NCBI RefSeq assembly: GCF_001649575.2
Contig: NC_051438.1
Coordinates: 25,563,786 to 25,627,785 of the forward strand
DNA: 64,000 nt
Direction of reading: 5' to 3'
Source: Kryptolebias marmoratus
Lineage: Eukaryota > Chordata > Actinopteri > Cyprinodontiformes > Rivulidae
The notes below the pieces were generated by a model. The model searched no databases. It saw only the letters and a list, made by a program, of their open reading frames with translations, and was not told the DNA's origin. Shown one piece after another: positions 37,616 through 48,047 of the stretch. Each line of letters opens with the position of its first letter. Position 1 is the first letter of the stretch. A program made the position numbers and the translations under genes.

Positions 37616-39284
37616 TGACTTTACGTAAAGTGATTTAAATTTTCATGCAATCGTGCTGTGGTGAAGAACATAAAGACACAAAATGACTTGCAGTCAAGAC
37701 CCAAGAGTCAAGTCAAGTCAAGTCCTTCTGTTTGTTCTACAAACTCTCCAAGCACGAGTGACTTGTGGCTATCAGATGTCTACATTTGTCTCCTCAAACC
37801 CAAGAAAGCCTTTTGTAGTGGATTTGTTTTCTGTGGCCGGCTCAGATGACTTTCTTACTTCTATTTGTGGAACACGTAACACACTGAGGCATTTCTGTGC
37901 GTTAGGAGACATTTAATAGTGTTGCTCTTGTCTGAATAAAAAGCTCTTATTGCATTGTTCCAAATGCGTTGTAAAACAAATCCTCACTCCTGTAAATTTG
38001 TCATCATGTAGTGTTGTTTATCTTTTATTGGGAATAAATAAGTAAAACCTCTCTCAATGCGATATGAAAAAAAAGAGAGGAAAAACTACAGTTACGCTCA
38101 CAAAATACAGCCATGACAGTAATGCAACTCTGTAAAACTTCAGTTTAGGCTCTCATTCATCATCTCGAGAGGAGACTCAGACTATAAATTATTGGGACAT
38201 CGCAAATGAATAATTTTGTTGCTTACTTATGAGAAGAAGTTGATTGATGCAGAGGTTTCTTTCTAAATTTTCACACATTAATTTCAGAAAATAAACTGTT
38301 CACTATGCTAAATTATATATTAATGCTGGCGATGATGGATAAGTAAAAGTAGGATTTTCTTTTTGTTTTTTTCACGTTTTGGTAAACATATAAAAATACA
38401 CATATTGCTTTTATTTCTGTCATAATTTTACAAAAAACTTAGGTTCCCAAGAATTATTTCTGAACTTTTTTAATAAGACACCCACGTGTAGACGTAATGT
38501 GCTGCAACAGAGATGTGTTACTGAAACTTACAGCCTGTTAGGAAAGGCGTATACATCTGCTGTTTTGGAGACCTGGAGTCTGGCGCAGCAAGGGGGGAGT
38601 TTATTTGGAATAAATACGGAGAAATGTGGTGCCAATTACTTGTTAGTGGGACTGAAACGTAACCCACAAAAAACAGTTTAAAAAAAGATTTTACTGTAGT
38701 TCTAACTGTACTGATTGCAGAAAATGTGTTGGTGCAGCACAAACATCATAGATCTATCATTAAAAAAAGACTGTGAAGCCTAATGTTTCTTTTAATTCTG
38801 TTGTGTGTAAAATCTGAAACACACTGTGATCCAGTGATTACATCAAAAACAGTAAAACACCAGAAATGTCAAATTTAATTAAAACTCTTAATTCTTTTTT
38901 ACAGCTAAAATCCTTGATGAACAATTGAGTCACTCACCATAAAAAGTACTTAGCAACTCATTTGGAATCAAAAATTTATCATTTTTTCAAATTAGAAGGT
39001 CAAACATTATCAGCTGGAGTTCTTAAGTTTTTCAATTGCAATTTCTTTAAATTAACTTATTATTTTGTATTGAAACATGAAATAAGTTATTTTAAAGATC
39101 TCAGCTTGAATTTCAAGAAAGCATTTCACTTTGTGTATTTCACCTAGAAAACTTTAAAAAGTAATTGCAGATTAATCAAGATAAAAAAAAACTATTTGGT
39201 GCAACCTTTAGTCATGTGCCAACACATATATTACATATATTAACTTTAAGTGATAGATAGAGAAGAAAGGAAGTGCTTTCTGAC

Positions 39285-39485
39285 CTATAGAGCAGTCGGC
39301 CCCTGTCCACTTGGCCTCGCAGATGCAGGTTCCCGTATCGGTGTTGAATGTGCCGTGACTGGAGCATTGCTCTGGACAAGTGCTCTTCAGAATCTCACAG
39401 CTGATCCCTCCCCAGCCCGGGTTACAGTGGCACTCACCATGATGACAGGCTCCGTGACCGGAGCACGTCGGGTCCACACAGTCCA
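39285..39485 (-). CDS. tenm3: tenm3 exon: EGF-like repeats 4 and 5
   Basis: The 201-nt exon carries EGF4 ([29 protein letters not shown]) and EGF5 ([29 protein letters not shown]). EGF5 lacks the third cysteine, replaced by Phe in SSHGTF, giving the second odd-cysteine repeat used for covalent dimerisation in teneurins. The acceptor is TGTCTTCAG. The donor is GTCAGA, weaker than consensus, but the reading frame into the next exon (I-E-V-C) and family alignment support it. Phase is 1 at both ends. Confidence 0.95.
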
Positions 39486-40600
39486 CTGAAGACACAAAAC
39501 CAGGATGACAGCTGTGTCACTTTACCACTTCTAGATTCAAACCTACTTATTTACCCTGGCCACTTTGAATTTCCTACCAGCCAAAAAGTCATTTTTAAGA
39601 GTGGAAACGCTTGAGTGCCGGATGATAGCTGGGGAGCCACAGCTGAAATTTTTTTGCAGGGTTTGGTGGTTGCCAATAGTAATTTTCCACCCTATGTTCA
39701 AAAAGCTCCTTTATGTTATATTATAGGGTATGTTCAACATAGAGACAGCATAATTAGGCTCTATTATAGGCACTGTGAAACAAAGCACAATTAGTGTCTA
39801 GACTGATATGATCAATTACTATTAACAATTTGCAGATCAACTTGTTGATCTGGGTTAATAATTGGCAATTATGTAGTATATAATCAACCCTCCACAAACA
39901 AGTGAGAATATACAACATTTTCTCACTTTAATAGGGTTGATTTTTTTTGTGTGCATTTCTAAATTTGCTTGTCACAGATAATTTTTTAATCATAACAATT
40001 TAAATCAAACAAGAGTGCTTTCATGCATGCTAAAAAATACAAATGCAACGTCACCTTTATATGTTTCTTTTCCATGTTTCTTCCCTCCAAAGAAAACCAC
40101 AACATATTCATTAAGTGAACCCAACAGCTTTTGCATGTAAGGTCAACAACTCCCACATGTAAATCTGAGCTGATAATTGCCTTTTATCTGCGTGGGGATC
40201 GATAAAGTTAAATGCAATGGAGTGAAGTGGGTGGAGGTGGGAGGGGAGGTTGACAAGTGAGAGGAAGCTGCCCTTTCTTAGCGAACGGGGGAACAGATGC
40301 CATGGACTGATTGATTTTTACAGGTGTCGTCATCTGCGGAGCCCTCCAGTAGGTGAATGCATCGATGGGCAATGCACAATCTGTTCGGGCTTGTACCCTC
40401 ATGTAGTCTAAACACTAAGAGGGAGTTAATTTATACACACAATATCAATAACAGCATCCAAAGCATTATCCGCTCGGTGGAGTCGAAAACACCAATTGTT
40501 TCACTAAGAGAATGAGTCGATTTCCCCAGAGCATTGCAGAGAAATTTGTTGCATGAATCTGCTTTGAATCCAGGGGGAAGAGTTTTTCTTTCTGGATTAC
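39486..40600 (-). other. intron
   Basis: Ordinary intronic sequence; a short inverted-repeat-like stretch near 39830-39880 is AT-rich. Nothing coding. Confidence 0.85.
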
Positions 40601-40795
40601 CTTGATCACAGTTGACTCCTTTGTGGCCGGTGTTGCACACACAATTTCCCGCCACACAGAGTCCGTGTCCCCCACATTGAGGATCGATGCACTGCGAGGC
40701 AGGAACATCACACTCGGTGCCCTTCCAGCCGCTAAAGCACTGGCAGCGCCCCCTGGTGTACTGGCCGTTACCACTGCACAGCACGGGACAGGCAG
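40601..40795 (-). CDS. tenm3: tenm3 exon: EGF-like repeats 2 and 3
   Basis: The 195-nt exon carries EGF2 ([19 protein letters not shown], then FSGWKGTEC) and EGF3 ([20 protein letters not shown]). EGF2 has only five cysteines: the usual third is replaced by Tyr in GNGQY. In teneurins the resulting unpaired cysteine forms an intermolecular disulphide that makes the cis-homodimer (known for the family). EGF3 has six cysteines. The acceptor is TTTTCTCTGCAG and the donor GTAATC. Phase is 1 at both ends. Confidence 0.96.
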
Positions 40796-41708
40796 CTGCA
40801 GAGAAAAAACAGGTACGAACAACCCAAATTATGCTCCTATACATGTTCACAGGTTTAACTCTGCTCAATTTAGTGCTTTTTTTTAGTGTGTTCTCACGCT
40901 GTGCTTAGTTAAATTATTGTTTTCCATTTGTTGACAAAAAATTAATTTTATCTCCTATCTTTTAAGAGACCCAACTCTGCTTTGACAGGCCAATTAATTG
41001 ATCAAAAGTGGCAAAGTTGCTGCTTATACACTGTTTAAGGTGTAACTCTGCAGTTAATCTGTAAACACTCAACTACAAAGGTCCTCAAGTCCTACTACCA
41101 GTCTACGGATAGCACAGAAATAGAAAAAACCCTTGCTTTGATAATCGATACAATTATTTTTTATAGACACTGGTCTGCAGGGTGTTTTATTATGAAAATT
41201 ACATTTTTTTCCTGCACTGTCCTGTCCTGTTGCAGTTTTGTTTTGCTTTTTTTCCCCACATACTAACAAACCTACAGTTTGAGTAAAAATACAATTACAA
41301 AAAAACTTCACTGGAGAACCTTTTTTTCCCACTAGTCCATCAGAAAGTTGTATGAAACCAGTCCATAATGCTCAAAAGGTTTGAGAACACTGCCCAACTA
41401 CACAACCTTTTAGCAAAAGGGGAAAAATAAAAAATGCTTATTTCAAAATTTAGAAGACGTTATATCACACTAACAGTTTTATATTATAGACGATACAATT
41501 TATTCACTAAAATAGTGTTTAAAAAAATCACATCTGCAGTTAGAGGAAATGACAAACCACGCTTTTATCAGTACTTTAAATGTCAAACAGGCAAGCATCT
41601 TGTTAGCTCTGATTATCATGACGTTGGAAACAGCCAGCCTATTTCTGCCTAAAGGGAGAAGAATTTTACAAAATCCTAATACATTTTCTAGCATCTAAAT
41701 TTCCTTTA

Positions 41709-41790
41709 TTGCTCTGTGATGGACTGGCATTCTGTCCAGTGTGTACTCTGCCTTTTGCCCTGTGGCAACCAGGAAAGCCTCATGCCCTGA
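41709..41790 (+). mobile_element. teleost LINE/SINE 3'-tail fragment
   Basis: The stretch reading TGATGGACTGGCATTCTGTC and CAGTGTGTACTCTGCCTTTTG resembles the conserved tail (gatggactggcgacctgtcc / agggtgtac) shared by abundant fish LINEs and their dependent SINEs. Only about 80 bp remain, with several substitutions. Family not assigned. Confidence 0.6.
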
Positions 41791-41892
41791 AGCTAAAAGA
41801 TATATAACAGTGAGACTGTTTATAGATTGTCTCAAAGAAAACTCTGCTCTTTCGGCTCAGAATTCTTGCTACTAACAAGGTTACATACTGTG

Positions 41893-41975
41893 TAAGCCAG
41901 GGGTGGGCATCATTTTGTTTTCAGAGAGCCATGCTGACTTAAAGTTAAAGCAATCCAAGGGCCACACATTAAGGG
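41893..41975. mobile_element. possible hAT-like terminal fragment
   Basis: AAGCCAGGGGTGGGCATCAT followed by GAGAGCCATGCTG and AAGGGCCACAC resembles the ends of common fish hAT-derived repeats (CAGGGGTGGGCA...GGGCCACA). No opposite end is identified, so this is a weak call. Confidence 0.35.
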
Positions 41976-42521
41976 AAAAAAAATCTAACATGTGATGTGA
42001 ATCCCTCACATTTTTTTTTCCCTTTCCTTTTTTCTTCTTCTTTTTCTTTTCCAGTGATGGCAAGTTTGTAGCGAAGTGAGCTTGGTCAAACCGTGTATCT
42101 ACGGATGCAGCAAAACTAACTTGGTATATCAAATGTAAACTGCAAAATATTTAGATGTCACTACATGGTTTAACAATGAGGTAATTTGAGTCATTTTGGT
42201 TATCTTTTTGAAGCAATCATCCTCGGTCTGAATCAGCCGGCAAAATCCCTGACCTCACAAACCCAGAAAAGAAAAGGCATTTTAGTCCAAAAGCTTTAGA
42301 TTTACAAAAATGTTTAATTCATTATTTTTCTGTCATCTCAAAATTTATTAATGACATGACATTGAAAATTTTCATGTATTCTGAAGGATGAATAATGAAA
42401 AAAAAAAAAAAATCCATATAGCACTTATCATGTCAATTTTCTGTTAATGGCATACTGAACTGATAAGCCTTACAAGGACTAAACTGAGCTTTTAAGATAA
42501 TTATTAAAGCCGAATAATTAC

Positions 42522-42623
42522 CTCTGGAGCAGTAAGGTCCTATGAATCCAGGGAAACAGTGGCACGATCCTGCCACGCACTCTCCATTCCCGTAGCAGTT
42601 GAGTGTACATTCTGTCACAGACT
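42522..42623 (-). CDS. tenm3: tenm3 exon: EGF-like repeat 1
   Basis: The 102-nt exon encodes [20 protein letters not shown] followed by [13 protein letters not shown], one complete EGF-like repeat with six cysteines. Phase is 1 at both ends (102 is divisible by 3), so this repeat is a self-contained skippable module. The acceptor is CACTCACAG and the donor GTAATT. The split codon at the 3' side (G|CT) leads into AACPVLC of EGF2. Confidence 0.95.
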
Positions 42624-43691
42624 CTGTGAGTGCAAAGGTTTGCATCTATTAATAATTCCATGAACTGTCAGGTTAAAAAAATCTGAGATTTCCTAGTAAC
42701 ATTAAAGAACTGAACAGTAAAAAAAAAGAGCAAAACAATGAAGCCAACTTTTATTTCTGCACCACAGATTCAGAACGTGTGCTTCTTATCTGCAGTGCAT
42801 GTTTGAGGCGTAGCATACATTTACAGCTGTTTGTCCATGTTCCACTAAGGTCTAAGCCTCCATAACAGTGTACTGCATGCTGACTGTTCCCATCTAAGCC
42901 CTGTTAAGTAAAAGCCACAAAAGGCATTTTAAATTAGACCAAATAATTCCATGTTTTTGAGACATTTCCCTTCCCTCCTGTCTCCTCCGCTGCTTCAACA
43001 CCACCCCAACCTCTTGAATGACTGATCATGCCCACACAAGCCATGCAATCTCCTGAGTGTTTACAGCTGAAATCCTCTCTGAGTGGAAGTTAATCTGACA
43101 TATCCTACAGACAGATCTTGTGTTCTTTCAACAGACCAACGCTCATAAATCGCACCCCCAAAAGACCGGGGCCCTCATTTTGATCGGCGTTAAGAGGGCC
43201 AACTTTTATGTTATTACTTTAGCTTGTATTGGATGTTCATTGAGCCACTGTCAGACCCAAGCAATTTTGACCTCACACATCGATACCTTCATATTTGTCG
43301 GCCTGGATCAATGGAACTCCCCAATGTATAGAAAAAGAAAAACGTTAACTCAACCTTAGTGTTTTTCCTAGCTCAAAACCCGCAAGGAAATTTCACAGAC
43401 TTCAGAACACTGAAGAGGTTGTTAGGAGGAAAGAATCAATGGTGTGTATGGTCTTGCGTTATAGTACTAAGCACAATAATCCACTACACTGAAACGTAAA
43501 CATTGGGCTACCTTCTGCCTTGCTCAAAGTTTGGAAAAACTCTGCTTGTTTGTGTGGCAGACAAATTTTCAAACACTCTCAATGTTCATGCTGGCACAGC
43601 TGTTTCAGGAAATTAAAGTCTTCCAAACATGTCATTACACACCCTTCCAATCACACTCATTAGCCAGCCCAGCAGATGTGTGTCCTCATAC
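42624..43691 (-). other. intron
   Basis: About 1.07 kb. No repeats or exons recognised. Confidence 0.85.
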
Positions 43692-43902
43692 CCTGGATGA
43701 TGGTGTTGTAGGAGACAACTTCCACGCTTCGCCCGTCATTATAAAATGCAAAGTGCCACACCCCTGAGTCCAGGTACTGGATGAATCCTGCTTGGTGGAC
43801 GGTGACCGGGTGATCTAGCCGGGTTCTTGTGTCTGACTCACTCAGGGCCCAGTGCTCCTTGGCAATAAGCCGGCTGCCATCCAGTAGCTCAACAAAGTCA
43901 TA
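43692..43902 (-). CDS. tenm3: tenm3 exon: extracellular linker region, second part
   Basis: The 211-nt exon starts [14 protein letters not shown] and includes [19 protein letters not shown], followed by VVSYNTIIQ. This is the best paralogue marker in the window: the start matches teneurin-3 as I recall it, whereas teneurin-2 reads YDFMERLDG. The variable stretch [16 protein letters not shown] lies where some teneurins carry a basic furin-type site; no R-X-K/R-R motif is present here. The acceptor is TTTTTGCAG and the donor GTATGAG. The final G joins AG of the next exon to give Glu. Confidence 0.95.
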
Positions 43903-46789
43903 CTGCAAAAAGACACAGAGATGAGATTTCAACAGATGCAAGTGGTTGTGTTTTTTTTAATGTCAGTTTAGTCAATTCAAACAGTAAACAAGCAGGGGGG
44001 CTGAAAGAGTACTTTTGTTTTTGTTGCATACTTTGTATGCAGCTTCTGAGTTCCAGTCTGAGAGGAACAACGCAAAGTTTTAATGCAAGACACAAACAGA
44101 AGTGGATTGTGTATACATAGCAAATATTCAAATATTATAAACGTTGATTTTTCTATGTCAGGCATTCAGAGTTGATAGATGTTGTCTGGAGAGGTGTTTG
44201 TGTACTGATAGAACTGATATGGCTCTGAGGCAAATGCAAAAGCTACACTGTGAACTCTGATGGGACTTTGCAATCCATAAAGTGTTTATTACAGTCTGTT
44301 AAATTAACTTTGATAATGTAGTGTGTAGATGGCTCGAAATTCGGATTGGTTCACTGCTGGGTCATCTACACAACATAAACATTTCTGCAGCATTTCATTT
44401 CATTTTATCAGAGCAAATTAGTGTTTCGCTGCACATTTGAGTGGCAGCCTGTCAGAAAACTCTCGTGTTTAATATGCTGCAAGTTTTCACCTAATTCTTT
44501 TTCATCATATGCAGAATTCTAAAGAGACATATTGACCAATGCAGCACAAAACACGTAATAAAATACCAATAAATGCTTTTTTGGGGGATTTTTTTTTCCC
44601 TGTTATATTGGGGATTCAGCTTGATAGTATCTCTATTTTTGTATTTTCAAACAAACATTGATTTACAGGGTAAACAAGGAGGAACGAGTTATTCCTACCA
44701 ATGAGTAAAGAGGTGCATCTACTTTCATTGCACCTGCCCAGCACCTGAACCCCATTTTGACTGGAGCTCAGAAGCGCAGCAGAAAACAGTGCAATGCATA
44801 CAGTACAAACAATCCCAAAACAGGCTGCAGGCTGCAAAGTAGCACAGCAGATGAAGACAGCAGATCCCCAGGCTAAAGCAGTTGTTAGCTACACAGATGA
44901 ACTGAGGCTGTAGTGAAGACCGGGGGCTGGAAAAACGAGTCTGTGGGCTGCTTCGGAGTGTGATGCATACAGATCGGCTCTGTAGCTGGTTTTTAAAAGA
45001 GCTGCAATTCAAATCCAGCTATGGGACTGTTTATGTAGAGCTTTGATGAGCCATTGGTTTTGAGTAACAACCATTTCTGACACATTTCTATACAAGGGCT
45101 GCATAACACTTAGATACTAGAGGAAAGGAGATAAAAAGAAATACATTTACAAATTAGTTTGATCAATTTGCATAAACCTTAAACTCTTTTTCTCAGGCAG
45201 GATTGCTGCTACTGTAGCATCAATAAAATACTGATTGAATTTAATTTTTTTAAAATCATAGGCAATCAAATATTTCATCGAAAATGAAAATACATGTAAA
45301 AATCTTTAAAACAAATCAATAATGTGAAGTAACTGGTGTTGTTGTTTCGTAAATATGTGCAGTATCAAACCTAATGAATACACAATGTTCTTTAAAATGA
45401 CTGAAAGACAAATATAAAAACAGAATTTCTAACAAATGGGAATGTGATCAAGCAACTGTTCAGTTCACTTGCAAACAACAGGAAGGAACAATAATCGAGA
45501 GGCAGGAGAAGTCAACATTCTGATTTAAACTCTTTGTGTAGAGCAGTGGGGGTTGGGTAGAGATATTAACCTGGTGGAAGTAGACTTCTTTGTATTGTTG
45601 ACTTGAGGGGGAAGTAATAAACAGTTCATCCCACAAGCTCTAACCCCCCTGGCCAAGTGCATACATCTTGATTAGGTGCTGTGAAAGCCCCTCAACTCAT
45701 CTCAATCCAACAATGCAGGTGAATAACAGTCAAGAGACCAAGCGTGGAAAAATGCCCCGTGGATCAAGAAGGAAAACAAAAAAAACTGCAAATTTCTTAG
45801 CATTTGAATTGAAAGAACTTAAGTTGTTCAACTGAGTACAAACTCTAAAGAAGAAGAAGAAGAAAAAAGTTTGTTTCTTCGAACTTGTCTGGTTTGTATC
45901 ATCACAGACAGACACTCAATAGAAAATGGAGGAAGTCTATATTTGACAAAAGTGGAAAGGTTGTTGCACTTAAATGCTGTCTTGTCTTCCAAGCAGTGAA
46001 TACGATGAACAGTCAATATCTCTCATTGGGGTCTTTCATGCTCAGTTAAGTAAATGCATTGATTTGTTCCCCCAGTACCTGAGCAGAATGTAATTTAGAA
46101 GTTGGCACAATGGACACAATGTCCAGCATTGACAAGCATGAGTGCCTGAATAGCAATGGGTTGAGACATATAAGTAGTGTCTTGGTAATTAGTACGCTTT
46201 GGTCTTTGATTTTGTTGGGTTACCATTTTTAAGCGTTGCTGAATTTATTTCTTTATTTACCTTGGAAGTGCAAACCAGTTCACCTACTATTAAATTGGAC
46301 CTTCCTCCATTTGAGTGTCATGTCACCCTCACAGTCTACACTTGAGGGAGATTGTCGAAAGGGTGAAGCTAAGAGCTTTTCCGTCAAGTGTGGTGGAAAA
46401 TAACTATTGTCTGAGTGCTTTCATCACCATCGGCACACATCAGACATTTAGATGCTCAAAAATGTCATTCAAAGGATATGTCGGACATTTTGGAAACACT
46501 TCAGTTTACAAATAACAGATATTTTAGTGGAAGTGAAACCTGTCTACTCACTTGCCAACTCAAAATGGAGAACAACTCTAAGATAAGTTCTAATTCACAG
46601 ATTGAAAGCTGATCAACATCCCAGAAACAGTAAATAAATTCATTAGATCAGAATATCAAATTAAAATATAGATAATTATAGATTTTTTTCCAATAAGGTG
46701 AATGAATGACATTGTTTATTATAAAATAATATAACAACAAAATAAAAAATGTTAAAAAATCTCTTTTACTTCTAAGCGTTATTTTAAAT

Positions 46790-47384
46790 GTGTTGATATT
46801 AAAGATAATCATTGCAAACTATGAGATTAAACATAAAAAGGTTCTCCTGAATTATATCCAATGGTGCAGTTTAAGAGTTTACTCCAGTAGTTTTCCAGAT
46901 ATAATGATATGCAATTCAGAAATGCAGGTACACACTCAATGTAAACAAAGCAATTTTATCTGCATACCTAAAAAAATTGTGGGGACTGCAGTAGCTTGGT
47001 GTTCTTTACCATGGTCTCTTAATCCTGAGGCTGCAGGTTTGAGCTCAGATTATGTCAGGAAGGGCAACTGGCGTACAGCTATTGCAAAATCTTTTGTGCT
47101 GGGTGTGGCAACCCCCGCAAAAGTCACCGGGTGAAAGAAAACAACAACTTTACTCAACAATTCTGAGCATAAATATAGATCAATACATCGGGATTGTCAG
47201 ATTCCTTAATCCCAAACGACTTAATATCACGATTGTTGATTTGTTTTAATTTGACACTTCAGCTGTTACCATAGTTAAATAACACGGTAGTTGGCAACCA
47301 GTCACACATTTTGCTTACAAATTTTTATTTTAAGAACACAATACCCATCAATATGAGAAAAAAAAAGTTGTGTAGATTTTGTTT

Positions 47385-47390
<6 letters not shown>
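46790..47390 (+). repeat. dispersed repeat, copy 3, interrupted by a SINE-like insert
   Basis: The left part (CAAACTATGAGATTAAACAT, CAATGGTGCAGTTT, AGTTTTCCAGATATAATGA) and right part (ACACATTTTGCTTACAAATT, CCATCAATATGAGAAAAA, GTGTAGATTTTGTTTC) match copy 2. The middle contains the SINE-like sequence at 46975-47145 that the other copies lack. Confidence 0.7.
46975..47145 (+). mobile_element. SINE-like insertion
   Basis: A tRNA-like start (GCAGTAGCTTGGTG ... GGTTTGAGCTC, resembling an A box and a diverged B box GGTTCGANNC) is followed by a tail GGAAGGGCAACTGGCGTA ... GGCAACCCC, which resembles fish tRNA-derived SINE tails (GGAAGGGCATCCGG ... GGCGACCCC). The element sits inside copy 3 of the dispersed repeat. 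Bounds approximate. Confidence 0.5.

Positions 47391-47459
<69 letters not shown>
47388..47459. repeat. (AT)n(AC)n microsatellite beside an exon donor
   Basis: About 21 AT units followed by about 15 AC units. On the coding strand it reads (GT)n then (AT)n and begins 21 nt downstream of the donor of the exon ending at 47480. Confidence 0.92.
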
Positions 47460-47479
47460 AAAAACATGCTTTTGATTAC

Positions 47480-47694
47480 CTGGGTGTGAGAAGGTGCGAG
47501 ACCCTTTCGTCCGTAGACTCCTATCAGTGCACTTCTCTGTACTGAGATGTTGAACTTAAGAAAGTGTGGTTGGTCCATGTTCAGCTGAGAACGCCAGAAC
47601 ACCCCCGGTGGGACACTCTGAGCCACCCTCTTCCCGATGTCGACCTGCCCGGTATCAACAGAGTTGTTCTCATGTTGAAAGATTCCAGTTTTCC
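47480..47694 (-). CDS. tenm3: tenm3 exon: extracellular linker region, first part
   Basis: The 215-nt exon encodes [35 protein letters not shown] and [15 protein letters not shown], all standard landmarks of the teneurin linker between membrane and EGF repeats. Two N-glycosylation sequons are visible (NNS and NIS). The acceptor is TTTTCTAG and the donor GTAATC. The exon ends on a full codon (CAG), giving phase 0. A long (GT)n/(AT)n microsatellite begins 21 nt past the donor. Confidence 0.95.
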
Positions 47695-47830
47695 CTAGAA
47701 AACAGAAACACACACGGACCATTTATGAGAGAGGAATTACAGCATAAAAATAACATCAGAGTTCGGCGGACATGATGAGATCCAGTACATCAGTTAAACC
47801 TTGTTCATGCACAGTTATTGTTATTATATC

Positions 47831-47858
47831 TTTATTATTATTATTATTATTATTATTT
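47831..47858. repeat. (ATT)n microsatellite
   Basis: About nine ATT units in an intron. Confidence 0.9.
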
Positions 47859-48012
47859 TAGGCTATCTATAAATGCCACATTGTTTCTGTTGCCCTACAC
47901 AGTAATCTCTTAATTAGGGTGGGACATTAACATTAAAGTATCATATCTTTTCCAAATGAGCTGTGACCAAGCATGAGATTAAAAGCAGTTTTTCTATGTC
48001 CTGCTTACCCGG

Positions 48013-48047
48013 AAAAAAAATAAATAAATAAAAAAAATAAATAAAAA
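48013..48047. repeat. A-rich (AAAT)n tract
   Basis: Imperfect AAAT/AAATA units mixed with A-runs. It could be the tail of an old retroelement, but no body is recognised. Confidence 0.8.

Larger units (their letters stand above)
32390..39284 (-). other. intron, about 6.9 kb
   Basis: Contains copy 2 of the dispersed repeat (about 37165-37615), a short GTCAA repeat at about 37706-37724, and a candidate non-coding element at about 35860-36180. No exon recognised. Confidence 0.85.
40796..42521 (-). other. intron
   Basis: Contains a LINE/SINE tail fragment (41709-41790) and a possible hAT-like end (about 41893-41970), both listed separately. No exon recognised. Confidence 0.85.
43903..47479 (-). 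other. intron
   Basis: Holds copy 3 of the dispersed repeat with a SINE-like insert (46790-47390) and the AT/AC microsatellite adjacent to the upstream exon's donor. 44690-45010 and 45590-45720 are complex sequence without an assignable function. Confidence 0.85.

Noticed and set aside
37706..37724. Short GTCAA tandem repeat considered as a CRISPR-like or regulatory array
   Set aside because: Only about four 5-bp units with no spacers; a simple tandem slip in an intron.
44616..45012. Cys-rich open frames on the minus strand
   Set aside because: Cysteines lack EGF spacing and the linker exons on both sides already join in frame, so no exon is needed here.
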